From Patescibacteria group bacterium UBA3291 (GTDB lineage: Bacteria > Patescibacteriota > Gracilibacteria > Absconditabacterales > Absconditicoccaceae), in NCBI GenBank assembly GCA_002361595.1, contig DETJ01000030.1, forward strand, positions 1 to 9,713: DNA of 9,713 bases, in the 5' to 3' direction. This document shows, one piece after another, positions 8,547 to 9,713 of this stretch (its first letter is position 1; every line of letters starts with the position of its first letter). Both the position numbers and the translations under genes were made by a program. The notes under the pieces were generated by a model, which saw nothing but the letters and a program-made list of their open reading frames with translations, was not told the DNA's origin and ran no database searches.

Positions 8547-9656
8547 TTATAAAATAGTAGTTACCGTTATTCATAAATCTTGTTCACATCTTGAAAGAGG
8601 TTGTATTTCTTTTTTCTTCTCCGAATCTTCACCATATCTTGGTCCTGTAATCATATTACATTGATATAATCTTCGTGTTCAATCTTCATTAAATTTATAC
8701 ATTCATTCTAAGAGTCATTGATAATAAATATTATCTTCAGACCAGTATTCTCTTTGAAAATGTAAGTATAGGTCCTTTCAATCAAAAGTTAATTCTATAT
8801 CTCATAATGGATAGTCTAATGGATATTTTTCTAGGTTTATCTCAGCAAAATCTTGTCGATGAGTATCTCACGCTTTTAATAACATGATTCTCATCCAATC
8901 TATTGCTGAATCTTGTTTGAAAAAATTATATCAATCCATTATTCATAAAGCATAGTCTCAAATCATATACATACTTCTAATAGCAGAATAATGATAATTT
9001 ATTGGTGTATAGTTTTCATCAAAATCACTAAATTGTCATGTTCTTTTTATAAGAACTTTGTTTTCTTTTAATGTATTTAACAAATCTTCAAGTTTTATTT
9101 TACTTAATTTAGGACTTCTTCATATTAAATCATAAGAAAAATATTCACATACCGATCTAACCACTTCATCTTTAGAATTATCTTCGCATATACGAAACAA
9201 TAAAGATAATACTTTTAAAATAGCATCTTTATCATTAGCTTTAGAATATACTTCTGATGATAATTTTAAAAATATTTTATGATATTTTTCATTAATTCAT
9301 CAAAAAGAATCTCGTTCTTTCCTTAAATCATTGTGTATTCTATTAGAATCTCATTCTTTCTCTATTATCGTTTCCCATCATCATAATTTTGATATTCTAT
9401 TGTTTTGGAAATTTGTGAACGGATCATGGCTCACAAAGCTACAACAAGTTGTAGACATTTCTCTAGTTCATTTTATCTCTGTGAATTTTGCAAAAGATAA
9501 TTCATTTTCGCAATATTCTTTCTGTTCACTATCTGTATTATTATTACAATTCCGGTTCTTTTTAAAGTCGGCATATGCATTAGCAAAATTTAACGATAAT
9601 GTTGTTAACAATAAACTACCGATTAATAAACTAATTAAAAGTCAGATTTTTTTCAT
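8547..9656 (-). CDS. Secreted protein of unknown function
   Basis: 369 residues with a classical signal peptide: MKK, a hydrophobic core of about 20 residues, then NFANAYA, with likely cleavage near residue 27-29. The mature protein has scattered cysteines (including a CC pair in STTCCSF and late ones in LYQCNM and SRCEQ), which may form disulfides outside the cell. Predicted character is largely helical in the middle (the DAILKVLSLLFRICED region) and more strand-like toward the C-terminus. I recognise no family. It is the first gene of a pair with the downstream DKNYYY-like gene, and the first 18 bases of the two coding sequences are identical (both MKKIGL). A spurious open frame on the opposite strand covers part of it, but this strand is open throughout and begins with a signal peptide. 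Confidence 0.72.
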
Positions 9657-9713
9657 AGTTTCTAATAATAATTAAATATCAAATACTAAAAAATTATTTT
9701 TTATCAAATTTAA
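9657..9713 (-). promoter_or_regulatory. AT-rich upstream region of the secreted-protein pair
   Basis: Very AT-rich. On the minus strand TTGATA (9707-9702) could be a -35, but the -10 candidate after 16 bases (TATTTG, 9685-9680) is poor. A promoter is expected here or just past the right edge; I cannot place it firmly. Confidence 0.25.

Noticed and set aside
9331..9675. Plus-strand open frame of 114 codons at the right end
   Set aside because: It lies opposite the secreted-protein gene (9656-8547), which is open for 369 codons with a signal peptide. The plus-strand product shows no domain or start signal.

Overview
The window is AT-rich bacterial DNA that reads correctly only if UGA encodes glycine (translation table 25). 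In-frame TGA codons fall on invariant glycines of well-known motifs: two of the glycines in the first Walker A of a Clp ATPase (GEPGVGKT), the Nudix-box glycine, the glycine of a histidine-phosphatase SHG motif, and the glycine of the IleRS GWDCHGLP motif. All genes end in TAA or TAG. This code is known from Absconditabacteria (SR1) and Gracilibacteria, so the source is very probably one of these Patescibacteria/CPR lineages. I cannot tell which.

Layout. (1) 1-2713, minus: the N-terminal 904 residues of isoleucyl-tRNA synthetase (ileS), running off the left edge. (2) 2714-2849: divergent promoter region. (3) 2850-3551, plus: HdeD/DUF308-like membrane protein. (4) 3642-4151, plus: small putative lipoprotein. 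(5) 4231-6870, plus: ClpC-type two-ATPase-domain unfoldase. (6) 6884-6909: shared terminator hairpin between convergent genes. (7) 9656-8547 and then 8533-6908, minus: a two-gene unit encoding a secreted protein of unknown function and a membrane-anchored or lipidated, weakly DKNYYY-like protein. There is no intergenic gap above 140 bases, and I see no tRNA, rRNA, CRISPR or mobile element.

The main discovery candidate is the IleRS. Its conserved core is interrupted by two complete, catalytically plausible enzyme domains. A Nudix hydrolase domain (about residues 222-362) lies inside the CP1 editing domain, before WTTTPWTLPSN. A histidine-phosphatase (RHG) domain (about residues 660-886) lies between the NRYWGSPLPIW and NLHKPYVD core motifs. 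Reading is continuous and core motifs resume after each insert, so this looks like a genuine three-enzyme protein. The same domain pair, Nudix plus histidine phosphatase, makes up mycobacterial MutT1, which cleaves 8-oxo-GTP and diadenosine polyphosphates. Class I synthetases make Ap4A as a by-product, which suggests a testable in-cis clean-up role (inference).

A second pattern is the layout of the plus-strand genes at 3642 and 4231. Each begins just after a terminator hairpin. In each case a predicted promoter overlaps the 5' arm of that hairpin, so read-through RNA would terminate while RNA started at the local promoter would lack the full stem. No convincing Shine-Dalgarno sequence precedes any start in the window.
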